Source: Oscillibacter faecalis_A
Lineage (GTDB): Bacteria > Bacillota > Clostridia > Oscillospirales > Oscillospiraceae
Reading direction: 5' to 3'
Length of the DNA stretch: 64,000 nucleotides
NCBI RefSeq assembly: GCF_029218125.1
Contig: NZ_JARFXX010000001.1
Coordinates: 62,001 to 126,000, forward strand
In this document: positions 7,375 through 16,104 of the stretch, piece by piece
Layout: every line of letters begins with the position of its first letter
Position numbering within the stretch: the first letter of the stretch is position 1
Program-made: the position numbers and the translations under genes
The notes under the pieces: generated by a model
The model's input: the letters and a program-made list of their open reading frames with translations, nothing else
Told to the model about the DNA's origin: nothing
Database searches by the model: none

Positions 7375-8550
7375 TCAGATGCGGGCCACGCCGGAATCGT
7401 AGGCGGCCTGCTTGACAGCATTGGCCACGGCGTCCTTCACCCGGGGATCGAAGGCGGCGGGGATGATGTAGTCGGCGTTCAACTCCTCATCGGAGATCAA
7501 TCCCGCCAGCGCCTTGGCGGCGGCGATCTTCATAGCGTCATTGATGTCACTGGCACGGGCGTCCAGCGCGCCGCGGAAGATACCGGGGAACGCCAGCACG
7601 TTGTTGATCTGGTTGGGGAAATCGCTACGACCGGTGGAAATGACCTTGGCGCCGCCGGCCTTGGCATCGTCGGGGAAAATCTCCGGGGTGGGGTTGGCGC
7701 AGGCAAAGATAATGGCGTCATGGTTCATGGTCTTCACCATTTCGGTGGTCACAGCGCCGGGAGCGGACACGCCAATGAACACATCGGCCCCCACCAGCAT
7801 ATCGGCAAGGCTGCCCGCCTTCTTGGAGAGGTTGGTGACCTTGGCCATCTCGTCCTTAATAGGGTTCATGCCCTTGGGGCGGCCCTCATATACAGCGCCG
7901 CTGCGGTCGCAGAGCGCCAAATCCTTCACACCGGCGGAAAGCAGCAGCTTGCCGATGGCGATAGCGGCGGCACCAGCGCCGTTGATGACAACCTTGATCT
8001 CGTCCATCTTCTTGTTTACAACCTTCAGCGCATTGGTCAGGCCCGCCAGCGTGATGACGGCGGTGCCGTGCTGGTCATCGTGGAAAATGGGGATATCGCA
8101 GCGCTCCTTCAGCTTCTTCTCAATCTCAAAGCAGCGGGGCGCGGCAATGTCCTCCAGATTCACGCCGCCGAAGGAGCCGGCCAGCAGAGCCACGGTGTTG
8201 ACGATCTCGTCCACATCCTTGCTGCGGATGCACAGAGGGATGGCGTCCACATCACCGAATGCCTTGAACAGAACGCACTTGCCCTCCATAACGGGCATAC
8301 CGGCCTCGGGGCCGATGTCGCCAAGGCCCAGAACGGCAGTACCGTCCGTCACAACGGCCACGGTGTTCCAGCGGCGGGTCAGCTCATAGCTCTTGTTGAC
8401 ATCCTTCTGAATTTCGAGGCAGGGCTGGGCCACACCGGGGGTGTAGGCCAGCGAAAGCGCGTCCTTGCTGTCCACTGCCGCACGGGGCGTGACCTCCAGC
8501 TTGCCCTTCCACTCATAGTGCAGTCTCAGAGATTCCTTTGCGTAATCCAT
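7375..8550 (-). CDS. NAD(P)-dependent malic enzyme (oxaloacetate-decarboxylating malate dehydrogenase)
   Basis: The enzyme oxidatively decarboxylates malate to pyruvate and CO2. The 391-residue length is that of the short bacterial type without a phosphotransacetylase domain. Visible motifs are YTPGVAQPCLEI near residue 38, GLGDIGPEAGMPVMEGK near residue 75 with the catalytic lysine, the metal/substrate site FHDDQHGTAV near residue 155, and a C-terminal NAD-binding domain (VVINGAGAAAIAIG). It lies 53 nt after the LarA-like gene on the same strand, so lactate or malate would converge on pyruvate. Expression probably comes from the promoter at 9891-9918. Confidence 0.94.
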   Translation of the reverse strand: MDYAKESLRLHYEWKGKLEVTPRAAVDSKDALSLAYTPGVAQPCLEIQKDVNKSYELTRRWNTVAVVTDGTAVLGLGDIGPEAGMPVMEGKCVLFKAFGDVDAIPLCIRSKDVDEIVNTVALLAGSFGGVNLEDIAAPRCFEIEKKLKERCDIPIFHDDQHGTAVITLAGLTNALKVVNKKMDEIKVVINGAGAAAIAIGKLLLSAGVKDLALCDRSGAVYEGRPKGMNPIKDEMAKVTNLSKKAGSLADMLVGADVFIGVSAPGAVTTEMVKTMNHDAIIFACANPTPEIFPDDAKAGGAKVISTGRSDFPNQINNVLAFPGIFRGALDARASDINDAMKIAAAKALAGLISDEELNADYIIPAAFDPRVKDAVANAVKQAAYDSGVARI

Positions 8551-8603
8551 TGTTTTCTCCTCCGTTTATCGTATTTGCTCCGGCGGAAGTGCCGGAAAGA
8601 AAC

Positions 8604-9854
8604 TTATTCCGCCACACGCGGCAGCGTGGAGCCGCCGTAGGGCATCACCAGCACCGAGGCATTGGCGCCGCACTTTTCCGCAGCGGCATCATAGGCCACC
8701 TGTACGCTGTGGAACGGCTTCATGAACAGCCGCTCCACCAGCGCGTCCTCCATATCGCTGACAAGGTAGATATCCGCCTTTTCCAGAACCATGGCAATGG
8801 CCGCCGCCTTATGGCCGCCCAGCCGGAACTCCTTTTTGATTCGCTCGATAAGAGAATGGGGCGTGGGGGCGGTGGTGAGCCATTCTTCAAAGGTCTTTTC
8901 GCCCAGCCCCTCCTTGCAGGAGCCGATGAGCACCACCACGCCGCCGGGCTTGACCGCGTGCTTGGCGTTGTCCAGCGCCTTCTGGGTCTGGTAGAGGTTC
9001 AAATCCTTGGGGGCGCCGCCCTGCGACACTAAAACGATGTCCGCCCGCTGCGGAATCTCCTTGCGGTACAGGGTGTCCAAAAAGGCGCAGCCGACCCGGT
9101 GCGCGGCAGTCACATCGCCTGCTACAGCCCGAATGATCTCTTTTTGCGCGTCCAGCACCACGTTTACGATGAAGTCCACCCCCACCATGGCGGCGGCCTC
9201 CTCAATATCCTCCCGGACGGGGTTGCCCTCCAGCTTGCCGGCATGGGCAGTTTCCTCCACCATGCGGCTGTGGTTGGCCTGAATCGCCGCCCGGGTAGAA
9301 ACGCCGGGCATGATGGCCTTGGCGCCGCCGGAATAACCGGCAAAGTAGTGATATTCAATATTGCCGAGGCAGATGCGGCGGTCCGCCTCCGCCACGGTTC
9401 GGACAATATCCACCGGCGTGCCCCGGGAGGTCACGCCGATATGTACGCAGTCCGCCGTGTTGCCGTCCACGCAGGTGATCTCACTCCACGCACGGTCTCC
9501 GGCCAGATGGCGCTGCTCCTCCTCCGTATGGCAGCGGTGACTGCCGAGGGCGAACACCAGCGTAATGTCCTCCCGCTTGACACCGGCGTCATACAGCTCG
9601 TCCAGCAGGGCGGGCATCACCTTCCATGTGGGCATGGGGCGGGTAATATCGCTGGTGATGATGGCAATCTTCTCGCCGGGGTGCACGATGTCCCGCAGCC
9701 GGGGCGTACCGATGGGCTCGTTCAGCGCCCGCCGGACCTCCGCCTCGCCGGTCAGCGCCACCGGCACCTCGTTGGGCGTCAGGATGCCCTGCAGATTTGC
9801 CTCCGGCACCTGCACCGTTTCGCTGCGGGTGCCGATCTTCAGAGTGATGTCCAT
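8604..9854 (-). CDS. larA: LarA-like nickel-dependent 2-hydroxyacid racemase/epimerase
   Basis: LarA family enzymes racemise lactate or epimerise related 2-hydroxyacids using a nickel-pincer nucleotide tethered to a lysine. The 416-residue protein has the proton-shuttle histidine motif LGSHR near residue 105 and HYFAGYSGGAKAIMPG near residue 175, which holds the second histidine and the tethering lysine. No larB, larC or larE cofactor genes are in the window, so the cofactor must be supplied from elsewhere or the enzyme uses another mechanism. The family contains many non-lactate members, so lactate is not proven. It is first in an operon with malic enzyme and divergent from an AEC permease. 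Confidence 0.85.
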   Translation of the reverse strand: MDITLKIGTRSETVQVPEANLQGILTPNEVPVALTGEAEVRRALNEPIGTPRLRDIVHPGEKIAIITSDITRPMPTWKVMPALLDELYDAGVKREDITLVFALGSHRCHTEEEQRHLAGDRAWSEITCVDGNTADCVHIGVTSRGTPVDIVRTVAEADRRICLGNIEYHYFAGYSGGAKAIMPGVSTRAAIQANHSRMVEETAHAGKLEGNPVREDIEEAAAMVGVDFIVNVVLDAQKEIIRAVAGDVTAAHRVGCAFLDTLYRKEIPQRADIVLVSQGGAPKDLNLYQTQKALDNAKHAVKPGGVVVLIGSCKEGLGEKTFEEWLTTAPTPHSLIERIKKEFRLGGHKAAAIAMVLEKADIYLVSDMEDALVERLFMKPFHSVQVAYDAAAEKCGANASVLVMPYGGSTLPRVAE

Positions 9855-9890
9855 AAATGAAGCCCTCCTCTGTTCCTATTTGTAGTTTAG

Positions 9891-9918
9891 ATTATATGCC
9901 GAAACGGTTTTTTGTCAA
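9891..9918 (-). promoter_or_regulatory. Promoter of the larA-malic enzyme operon
   Basis: On the minus strand TTGACA (9913-9918), a 16-nt spacer and TATAAT (9891-9896) give a near-consensus promoter. Its -35 box faces that of the divergent AEC permease gene. Confidence 0.7.
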
Positions 9919-9941
9919 TTCTAACGTTTAGGATTTGACAA
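9912..9941. promoter_or_regulatory. Candidate operator: imperfect palindrome joining two divergent -35 boxes
   Basis: A 30-bp imperfect palindrome starts TTGTCAA and ends TTGACAA, with the inner arms CTAA and TTAG. It contains both divergent -35 boxes, so a protein bound here would block both promoters. The bases are directly visible; the regulatory role is inference. Confidence 0.35.
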
Positions 9942-9963
9942 AATTTGCCGCTCTACCTATACT
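9935..9963 (+). promoter_or_regulatory. Promoter of the AEC permease gene
   Basis: TTGACA (9935-9940), a 17-nt spacer and TATACT (9958-9963) form a near-consensus promoter about 75 nt upstream of the ATG. Confidence 0.7.
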
Positions 9964-10038
9964 GAAAGATAATTTAATCGCTCCGCAAACGCGGGGCAAG
10001 ACGAAAAAATGCCGGAGAACCGGCAAAAGGAGCACAGT

Positions 10039-10974
10039 ATGGGAAATTTTCAAATCTGCCTGGACGCCACCGCACCTCTCCTTCTCTATCTGGCGGCAGG
10101 CTACCTTGCCCGCAGGCTTAAGCAAATCGACAGTCAGGACGTATCCCGGTTCAATTCGGTGGTCTTCAATTTCTTTCTCACGGTCAATCAATTTAAAAGC
10201 ATTTACTTTTCCGATTTGAGCACCGCCGTTCGTCCGGGGCTGATTCTCTTTTCCGCATTGGGTGTGCTGACGTCCTGCGGCATCGGCCTCGCGCTGTCCT
10301 CCAAGCTGCTGCCCAGGGAGCAGCGGGGCGTTATGACGCAGGGTATATTCCGTTCCAATTTTGTGCTCATCGGGCTTTACATCGCGGAAACGCTGGTGCC
10401 CGATGGCAGCGTCGGCTCCGTGGCGGTACTCGGCGCCATTGTCATCCCGCTGTTCAACGTGCTGGCGGTGGTGGTGCTGTCCCTGTACGGCGGCGGGCGC
10501 GTCAGCTTCCGGAGCATATTTATAAAGGTATTGAAAAATCCGCTGATTCTCTCCACGGCAGCAGGACTGCTCTGCCTGTGGCTCCGCGTCCCCCTGCCTC
10601 GCTTCGTTCAGACGGCGGTGCGGCAGATGGCCGCTGTGTCAACGCCCATGATGCTGTTTCTGCTGGGTGCCTTCTTCCGTTTTGACGCGCTGTCCCGTTA
10701 CCGCAAACAGGTAGTTTTAGGCGCGTCCATGAAGCTGCTGGTCATGCCCGCTATCTTCCTGACGCTGGGCTACTGCCTTGGCTTCCGGGGTATGGAATTT
10801 GCGGCGCTGCTGGGTGTGTTCGCCACCTCTACCGCCGTTTCCTCCTTTGCCATGACCCGCCAACTGGGCGGCGATGTGGAGCTTTCCGGCGCGCTCATCG
10901 TTGTCACCAGCACTCTTTGCCCCTTTACGCTGTTCCTCTGGTGTTTCCTGTTCAAGTCTCTGGGCGCATTTTAA
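10039..10974 (+). CDS. AEC family permease (auxin efflux carrier / malate-malonate permease type)
   Basis: The 311-residue integral membrane protein consists almost entirely of hydrophobic helices (about ten), typical of the AEC family, which includes malate, malonate and lactate carriers such as MleP and MdcF. The ATG at 10039 has AAAGGAG 8 nt upstream and is preferred over the frame-extending start at 10009. It is divergent from the larA-malic enzyme operon. Transport of lactate or malate is therefore a reasonable inference, but the family cannot be assigned a substrate from sequence. Confidence 0.85.
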   Translation: MGNFQICLDATAPLLLYLAAGYLARRLKQIDSQDVSRFNSVVFNFFLTVNQFKSIYFSDLSTAVRPGLILFSALGVLTSCGIGLALSSKLLPREQRGVMTQGIFRSNFVLIGLYIAETLVPDGSVGSVAVLGAIVIPLFNVLAVVVLSLYGGGRVSFRSIFIKVLKNPLILSTAAGLLCLWLRVPLPRFVQTAVRQMAAVSTPMMLFLLGAFFRFDALSRYRKQVVLGASMKLLVMPAIFLTLGYCLGFRGMEFAALLGVFATSTAVSSFAMTRQLGGDVELSGALIVVTSTLCPFTLFLWCFLFKSLGAF

Positions 10975-11329
10975 GCAAATTTCTTTTCCGCTCTCCAGCA
11001 GTTTTTTCGAGAGAAATCCCCCAGTTTCCACAAAAGTGGGACATCTTTTTGTGCAGTTTGACCGTCTTTTGTTCAGCAATTGCAAAATTGCTTCTGTGTT
11101 TTTTCTCTGCGAACGGTTTTAAAATCGCTTCAAATTGTTCCACGGCTGTTTTTCATGCTCTGTCAGAAACAAATCGGCGTCAAAATTACTGGTACTTTTC
11201 ACCGAATTGACGCAGTTGTGCATTCTGGATTAGAGTGTTACCAGCGGTACACCCCAAGGAACGGGTTTCCGTCTGGCGGTGCGTACCGCATGGTCCATTT
11301 TGTACCATCATATTTTTAGGAGGAAAGTT
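10975..11329 (+). other. Gene-free region upstream of the dctPQM operon
   Basis: No coding frame here is convincing. A weak hairpin at about 11025-11055 (CCCCCAGTTTCC region with a following T run) may end the AEC transcript. A possible promoter is TTGACG (11207-11212) with TAGAGT (11231-11236) at 18 nt. TGGTCC (11291) and GTACCA (11307) form a short inverted repeat shortly before the dctP ribosome binding site. Confidence 0.4.
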
Positions 11330-12343
11330 ATGAAAAAGTTTTGGTCTTTGCTTCTCTCTGTCGCAATGGTCGCATCTCTGGCCGCCTGCGGCGGCAGCAG
11401 CTCCGGCGGTTCCACCAGCGGCGATGCCGCCAACACCGGTGACTCCGCCAACACCGAGGCGGTCCACTTCAAGCTGAGCCATCCCTCTGCTGAGGGCGGC
11501 CCCTATGACCTGATGAGCAAGAAGTTTGCTGAGCTGGTCGAGGAGAAGTCCGGCGGCAAGTACGTCATCGACATCTTCGCCGCAAACGCTCTGGGCTCTC
11601 AGGAAGAGGTTCTGGACGCCGTTTCTCTGGGCACTCTGGATCTGGCTGTTACTTCCGATGACATTCTGGCCAAGTACGCTCCCGAGTGGGGCTATGTGGG
11701 CCTGCCCTTCCTGTTCGATGACGTTGATGACGTTGATGAGAACCTCAACGGTGAGCTGGGCGCTTACCTCTCCGGCAAGCTGGAGGATAAGGGGATGTTC
11801 GTTATCTCCTTCTTCGAGAACGGCTTCCGTAACATCACCGCCAACAAGGAGATCAATACTCCTCAGGATCTGGCCGGTCTGAAGATCCGCGTCATGACCA
11901 ACGAGCCTCTGCGCGCCATGTTCACCAACGCCGGCGCCGTTGTCACCAACGTGTCCTTCTCCGAGCTGTATCAGGCTCTTCAGCTTGGCACCTGCGAGGC
12001 CGAGGAGAACCCCTTCGCCAACATCCGCGATAAGAAGTTCTACGAGGTCCAGAGCTATATGTGCGTGACCATGCACTCTCACACTGCTGAGCCTCTGGTC
12101 ATGTCCAAGGAGCTGTTCGACAGCCTGTCTGCTGAGGATCAGGCCATGTTCCAGGAGGCCGGTCTCGAGGCTTCCAAGTGGGCTTATCAGCATGCTAAGG
12201 ATACCGACGCTGAGAACCGCGAGTATCTGGAGGGCCAGATGACCGTTATCGATCCCGATCGTGAGCTCTGGAAGGAGTTCGCTGCCGAGACCAACGCTTC
12301 TTACGAGGCTAACTACACCGAGGCTGCCGCTCTGAAGATCTGA
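11330..12343 (+). CDS. dctP: TRAP transporter solute-binding lipoprotein, DctP family
   Basis: This is the extracytoplasmic receptor of a tripartite ATP-independent transporter that captures an organic acid and delivers it to the DctQ-DctM membrane complex. The 337-residue precursor starts MKKFWSLLLS and has the lipobox LAAC at about residue 20, followed by a Gly/Ser-rich linker, so it is membrane-anchored. The DctP pattern includes KIRVMTNEPLRAMF, where the arginine normally binds the substrate carboxylate. AGGAGG precedes the ATG at 11330. A strong hairpin lies between it and dctQ, which may raise expression of the binding protein relative to the permease. Confidence 0.92.
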   Translation: MKKFWSLLLSVAMVASLAACGGSSSGGSTSGDAANTGDSANTEAVHFKLSHPSAEGGPYDLMSKKFAELVEEKSGGKYVIDIFAANALGSQEEVLDAVSLGTLDLAVTSDDILAKYAPEWGYVGLPFLFDDVDDVDENLNGELGAYLSGKLEDKGMFVISFFENGFRNITANKEINTPQDLAGLKIRVMTNEPLRAMFTNAGAVVTNVSFSELYQALQLGTCEAEENPFANIRDKKFYEVQSYMCVTMHSHTAEPLVMSKELFDSLSAEDQAMFQEAGLEASKWAYQHAKDTDAENREYLEGQMTVIDPDRELWKEFAAETNASYEANYTEAAALKI

Positions 12344-12408
12344 GCTCGGTCCGTACATTTTTCAAGCATTCCATCGCATTATATCGCAGAGTAGAATAGA
12401 GAGATAGC

Positions 12409-12450
12409 CTTGCGGGATACGTGTAGGCGCGCCTATACGTATCCCGCAAG
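12409..12450 (+). promoter_or_regulatory. Strong intercistronic hairpin between dctP and dctQ
   Basis: CTTGCGGGATACGT at 12409 pairs with ACGTATCCCGCAAG ending at 12450, giving a nearly perfect inverted repeat of 21-22 bp per arm. There is no T run after it, so mRNA stabilisation or partial termination fits better than a full terminator. Confidence 0.6.
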
Positions 12451-12490
12451 CATTTATGGACAATCCAACCAAAAGGAAAGTAGGTATCGT

Positions 12491-12994
12491 ATGTATAACG
12501 GCTTGGTCAAGTTTAATACCGGCATCACCAAGGTATACAACGTCATCATGATGATCCTCCTTGGCCTGATGAGCATTTGGACGCTCTTTGAGGTCATTTT
12601 CCGGGAGGCCGGCGTGAGTGTGCCCTGGCTTGAGGAATTTACGATTTATGCGTTCAGCTGGCTGACCTATTTCGGCGCCGCCAACGTGCTTCGCAACGAT
12701 GGTCACCTGAGCGTGACCGCTATCACCGGCATCATTGAAAAGAAAAGTCCCAAGGCCCGCAAGGCTTTAGCTATCATTACTTACATCATCGTCGCGGTCT
12801 TCTGCTGCATCGTCTGCTATTATTCTACCATGATGGTGATTAAGTATAATAACACCGGCTCCACCACCACTAACATCCGTTGGATCAAGATGAGCTGGGT
12901 CTTCTTCCAGATTCCCCTGAACTACATTGTGTACATTCTGTTTGAGATCGAAAAAATCTGGGGCGTTGCCACCGGAAAGCGGGAGGTAAAGTAA
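12491..12994 (+). CDS. dctQ: TRAP transporter small permease subunit, DctQ family
   Basis: The 167-residue protein has four predicted membrane helices, as expected for DctQ, with the characteristic FEVIFREAGVSVPWLEEFT segment after the first helix. It forms the small membrane subunit that pairs with DctM. I chose the ATG at 12491 (MYNGLVKFN) because the upstream extension is charged, unconserved in appearance, and overlaps the intercistronic hairpin. It is followed 1 nt later by dctM. Confidence 0.9.
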   Translation: MYNGLVKFNTGITKVYNVIMMILLGLMSIWTLFEVIFREAGVSVPWLEEFTIYAFSWLTYFGAANVLRNDGHLSVTAITGIIEKKSPKARKALAIITYIIVAVFCCIVCYYSTMMVIKYNNTGSTTTNIRWIKMSWVFFQIPLNYIVYILFEIEKIWGVATGKREVK

Positions 12995-12995
12995 T

Positions 12996-14276
12996 ATGCT
13001 GGTAATTGTTCTGCTGGTCAGCTTCTTCCTGCTGCTGTTCATCGGTGTCCCCATTTCTTTCGCCCTGTCCATTTCCTCCTTCACGGCGGTTATGACCACA
13101 GGCGCAATCCCCGTTATCAATCTGGTGCAGAAAACGTTCCGCGCCATCGACTCCTTCACCCTGCTGGCAATCCCCTTCTTCGTGTTTGCCGGTAACGTTA
13201 TGGCCCGCGGCGGCGTTTCCAAGCGCCTGACCGATATGGCCGCAACGCTGGTGGGCCGGATGCCCGGCGGCCTTGCTCACGTGGCAACGCTGTCCTCCAC
13301 CTTCTTCGGTGCTATCTCCGGTTCCGCCCCCGCTACCACCTCCGCTATCGGCGCCGTTATGGTGCCCGAGATGGAGAAGCGCAACTACGATAAGGCCTTC
13401 ACCGCCGCTGTGGTCGCCGCCTCCGGTACCATCGGTCTGATCATCCCCCCCAGCAACACCATGGTTATGTACGGCACGCTGGCAAACGCCTCCGTCGGTA
13501 AAATGTTCATCGGTGGCGTCGGCCCCGGCCTGCTGATGACCGCAGTCATTATCATCATCAACTATGTCATTTCCAAGAAGCGCGGCTATGTCGGTACCGA
13601 GCGTGTCACTGCCAAGGAGGTCGCCACCGCTTTCAAGAACGGTATCTGGGCTCTGCTGATGCCCGTCATTATTCTGGGCGGTATCTATTCCGGTCTGTTC
13701 ACCCCCACCGAGGCTGCTGCCATCGCTGTGTTCTACGGCATTATCGTCAGCGCCTTCGTGTATCGCAACATGGGCTGGAAGGACTTTATCCATGTGCTGT
13801 CTGCTTCCGCCTCCTCCACCGCTTCCATTCTGTTCCTTGTGGCAAACGCCCACATCTTCAGCTATCTGCTCTCCAGTGAGCAGATTCCGCAGAAGCTCGC
13901 TATCCTGATGACCAGCCTGACCACCAACCCCACCATGATCATGTTCCTGATTATGATCGTGCTGCTGATTGCCGGCTGCTTCCTCGATAACGCCGTGGCC
14001 GTTATTCTGCTGACCCCCATCTTCGTCAACGTGGTTCAGGCCATGAACATCGACATCTGCTACTTCGGCGTGTTCCTGGTGTTCGTGCTGGCTATCGGTC
14101 AGGTTACGCCTCCTGTGGGCCTGTGCCTGTTCGTTGCCTGCGATATCGGCAAGGTCTCTATTGAGAAGATCAGCCGCGAAGTTCTTCCCTATGTGGGCGG
14201 TCTGATCGTCACCGCAATTCTGTTGGTGCTCTTCCCCCAGATCGTCACCTGGCTGCCCAGCCTGACGGGTTTGTAA
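12996..14276 (+). CDS. dctM: TRAP transporter large permease subunit, DctM family
   Basis: The 426-residue protein is the sodium-coupled transport channel of the TRAP system. It has about twelve hydrophobic segments and the family motifs AIPFFVFAGNVMARGG near residue 58, GAISGSAPATTSAIG near residue 107 and GQVTPPVG near residue 368. The start overlaps the end of dctQ except for 1 nt, which indicates translational coupling. A strong terminator follows at 14295-14335. Confidence 0.94.
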   Translation: MLVIVLLVSFFLLLFIGVPISFALSISSFTAVMTTGAIPVINLVQKTFRAIDSFTLLAIPFFVFAGNVMARGGVSKRLTDMAATLVGRMPGGLAHVATLSSTFFGAISGSAPATTSAIGAVMVPEMEKRNYDKAFTAAVVAASGTIGLIIPPSNTMVMYGTLANASVGKMFIGGVGPGLLMTAVIIIINYVISKKRGYVGTERVTAKEVATAFKNGIWALLMPVIILGGIYSGLFTPTEAAAIAVFYGIIVSAFVYRNMGWKDFIHVLSASASSTASILFLVANAHIFSYLLSSEQIPQKLAILMTSLTTNPTMIMFLIMIVLLIAGCFLDNAVAVILLTPIFVNVVQAMNIDICYFGVFLVFVLAIGQVTPPVGLCLFVACDIGKVSIEKISREVLPYVGGLIVTAILLVLFPQIVTWLPSLTGL

Positions 14277-14294
14277 TCGAAGGGACTTCCAAGC

Positions 14295-14335
14295 AAAAAA
14301 ATACAGAGGATCGTTCGATCCTCTGTATTTTTTTG
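14295..14335 (+). terminator. Terminator of the dctPQM operon
   Basis: ATACAGAGGATCG pairs with CGATCCTCTGTAT, with an A run before it and seven T residues after it. Confidence 0.9.
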
Positions 14336-14590
14336 CTTTCCAATACCTTTGGCCGAGAAATATGCGCCGGCAGGCGCGTATCCCCCGGTAATTTTCTCTC
14401 TGCTTCGCGTGTGTCAGCCCGCCTGCGGCTTAAGGGTAAAAACCACCTGCAATCCATCGCCGACCGGTGTATGCGGCTAAGGCTGGCTGGCAGAGCACCC
14501 GCAGGCAGAGCGCACAAGAATATGAGCGCAGACTGCTTTTGTCTCCGCCTTTGGCGGACATTTGCGTGATGAACGCTCATGCCACAAAAA
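14336..14590. other. Gene-free region with short hairpins
   Basis: No gene is recognised. Small inverted repeats are visible: GCGCCGGCAGGCGC, TCCGCCTTTGGCGGA at about 14548, and ATGAGCG (14521) facing CGCTCAT (14574). TTGACT at 14591 may be the -35 box of the downstream operon. I see no match to the dispersed element. Confidence 0.35.
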
Positions 14591-14656
14591 TTGACTGGTA
14601 AAATTTCATAAAATTATTGCGGACGTATGGACATTTTATCCGCTGCGGTGTATATA

Positions 14657-14672
14657 TGTATACAGATATACA
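14657..14672 (+). promoter_or_regulatory. Candidate GntR operator in the citrate synthase operon leader
   Basis: The 16-bp sequence TGTATACAGATATACA is an inverted repeat with 5-bp arms, about 35 nt before the citrate synthase start codon. GntR proteins of the FadR/FCD type bind short palindromes of this kind, and a GntR gene is the second gene of the same operon. The link is inference. Confidence 0.4.
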
Positions 14673-14707
14673 ATCTTGCAGGAGAACCTGCCGGGAAGGA
14701 GACCGCT

Positions 14708-16087
14708 ATGCTTGAATTATCATCAAAAACAAATCTGCTGGAAGAAAATGACTACCGTTACTCCCTTCAGGATGTAAAGGACCCGGTGCTGTACCGGGAT
14801 GTATACAACTACGATGAGGTCCCCAAGGTGGCCTTCAACCACCGGCGGGTGCCCATGTCCATGCCGGCAGATATCTGGATCACCGACACCTCTTTCCGGG
14901 ACGGTCAGCAATCCATGAACCCCTACACCCCGGAGCAGATCGAGCACCTGTTCAAGCTCCTGAGCAAGCTGGGCGGGCCCTACGGCCTTATCCGGCAAAC
15001 GGAGTTCTTTATTTACAGCAAGCGGGACCGAGAGGCCATTGAGCGCTGTCAGGCGCTGGGGCTGCGGTTCCCGGAGATCACCACATGGATTCGCGCCACG
15101 CGGGAGGATTTCCGCATGGTAAAGGACCTTGGCATCAAGGAAACCGGAATTCTCGTTTCGTGCAGCGACTATCACATCTTCAAGAAAATGCAGATGACCC
15201 GTCGACAGGCGCTGGACTATTACCTTGCCACGGTGAAGGATGCCTTCGATGCCGGCGTCATGCCCCGGTGCCATCTGGAGGACATTACCCGTGCGGATTT
15301 CTACGGCTTTGTAGTCCCCTTTGTCAATGAGCTGATGGAGCTGTCCCGGGAGGCCGGGATTCCCGTCCGCATCCGGGCCTGCGACACCATGGGCTACGGC
15401 GTGCCCTACACAGAGGTAGCCCTGCCCCGCAGTGTTCCGGGTATTATTTACGGCCTGCAGCACTACTCCGGCGTCGAGAGTGAATATCTGGAATGGCACG
15501 GCCACAATGACTTCTATAAGGCGGTCTCCAACGCCGCTACCGCATGGCTGTACGGTGCCAGCGGCGTCAACTGCTCCATGCTGGGCATCGGCGAGCGCAC
15601 CGGCAACGTGCCGCTGGAGGCCATGGTATTTGAATACGCCTCTCTGCGGGGTTCTCTGGATGGCATGGACCCCACCGCCATTACGGAGATCGCGGATTAT
15701 TTCGAGCGCGAGATCGGCTACCGCATCCCGCCCATGACGCCGTTTGTGGGCCGGAACTTCAACGTCACCCGGGCGGGCATTCACGCCGACGGGCTTTTGA
15801 AGGACGAGGAGATCTACAACATTTTCAACACGGAGAAGCTGCTGGACCGTCCCGCCGCTGTGGCGGTGAGCAAGACCTCCGGCCTTGCCGGAATCGCCTA
15901 CTGGATCAACCAGAACTACCGCCTGAAGGGCGAACGTCAGCTCAACAAGCACGATGCGCTGGTGGAAAAGCTGAAGGACTGGGTGGACGCCCAATACGCC
16001 GGGGGCCGCACCACCGCCCTTTCCAATGAGGAGCTGGAGGGAAAAATCGCGGAGCTGTCCGGCGGGGCCTTGAAGTCCAAGTATTAA
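14708..16087 (+). CDS. Citrate (Re)-synthase-like enzyme (isopropylmalate/homocitrate synthase superfamily)
   Basis: Re-citrate synthase of anaerobes makes citrate from oxaloacetate and acetyl-CoA with a fold related to LeuA rather than to GltA. The 459-residue protein has the superfamily site DTSFRDGQQSMNPYTPEQ near residue 58, in place of the DTTLRDGEQ of LeuA, the metal-binding HGHND near residue 262, and MLGIGERTGN near residue 292. Aconitase and isocitrate dehydrogenase follow in the operon, which is the context expected for citrate rather than isopropylmalate. AAGGAG precedes the ATG at 14708. Homocitrate synthase remains a lesser alternative. Confidence 0.85.
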   Translation: MLELSSKTNLLEENDYRYSLQDVKDPVLYRDVYNYDEVPKVAFNHRRVPMSMPADIWITDTSFRDGQQSMNPYTPEQIEHLFKLLSKLGGPYGLIRQTEFFIYSKRDREAIERCQALGLRFPEITTWIRATREDFRMVKDLGIKETGILVSCSDYHIFKKMQMTRRQALDYYLATVKDAFDAGVMPRCHLEDITRADFYGFVVPFVNELMELSREAGIPVRIRACDTMGYGVPYTEVALPRSVPGIIYGLQHYSGVESEYLEWHGHNDFYKAVSNAATAWLYGASGVNCSMLGIGERTGNVPLEAMVFEYASLRGSLDGMDPTAITEIADYFEREIGYRIPPMTPFVGRNFNVTRAGIHADGLLKDEEIYNIFNTEKLLDRPAAVAVSKTSGLAGIAYWINQNYRLKGERQLNKHDALVEKLKDWVDAQYAGGRTTALSNEELEGKIAELSGGALKSKY

Positions 16088-16104
16088 GATAGGAGCGCAG
16101 TACC

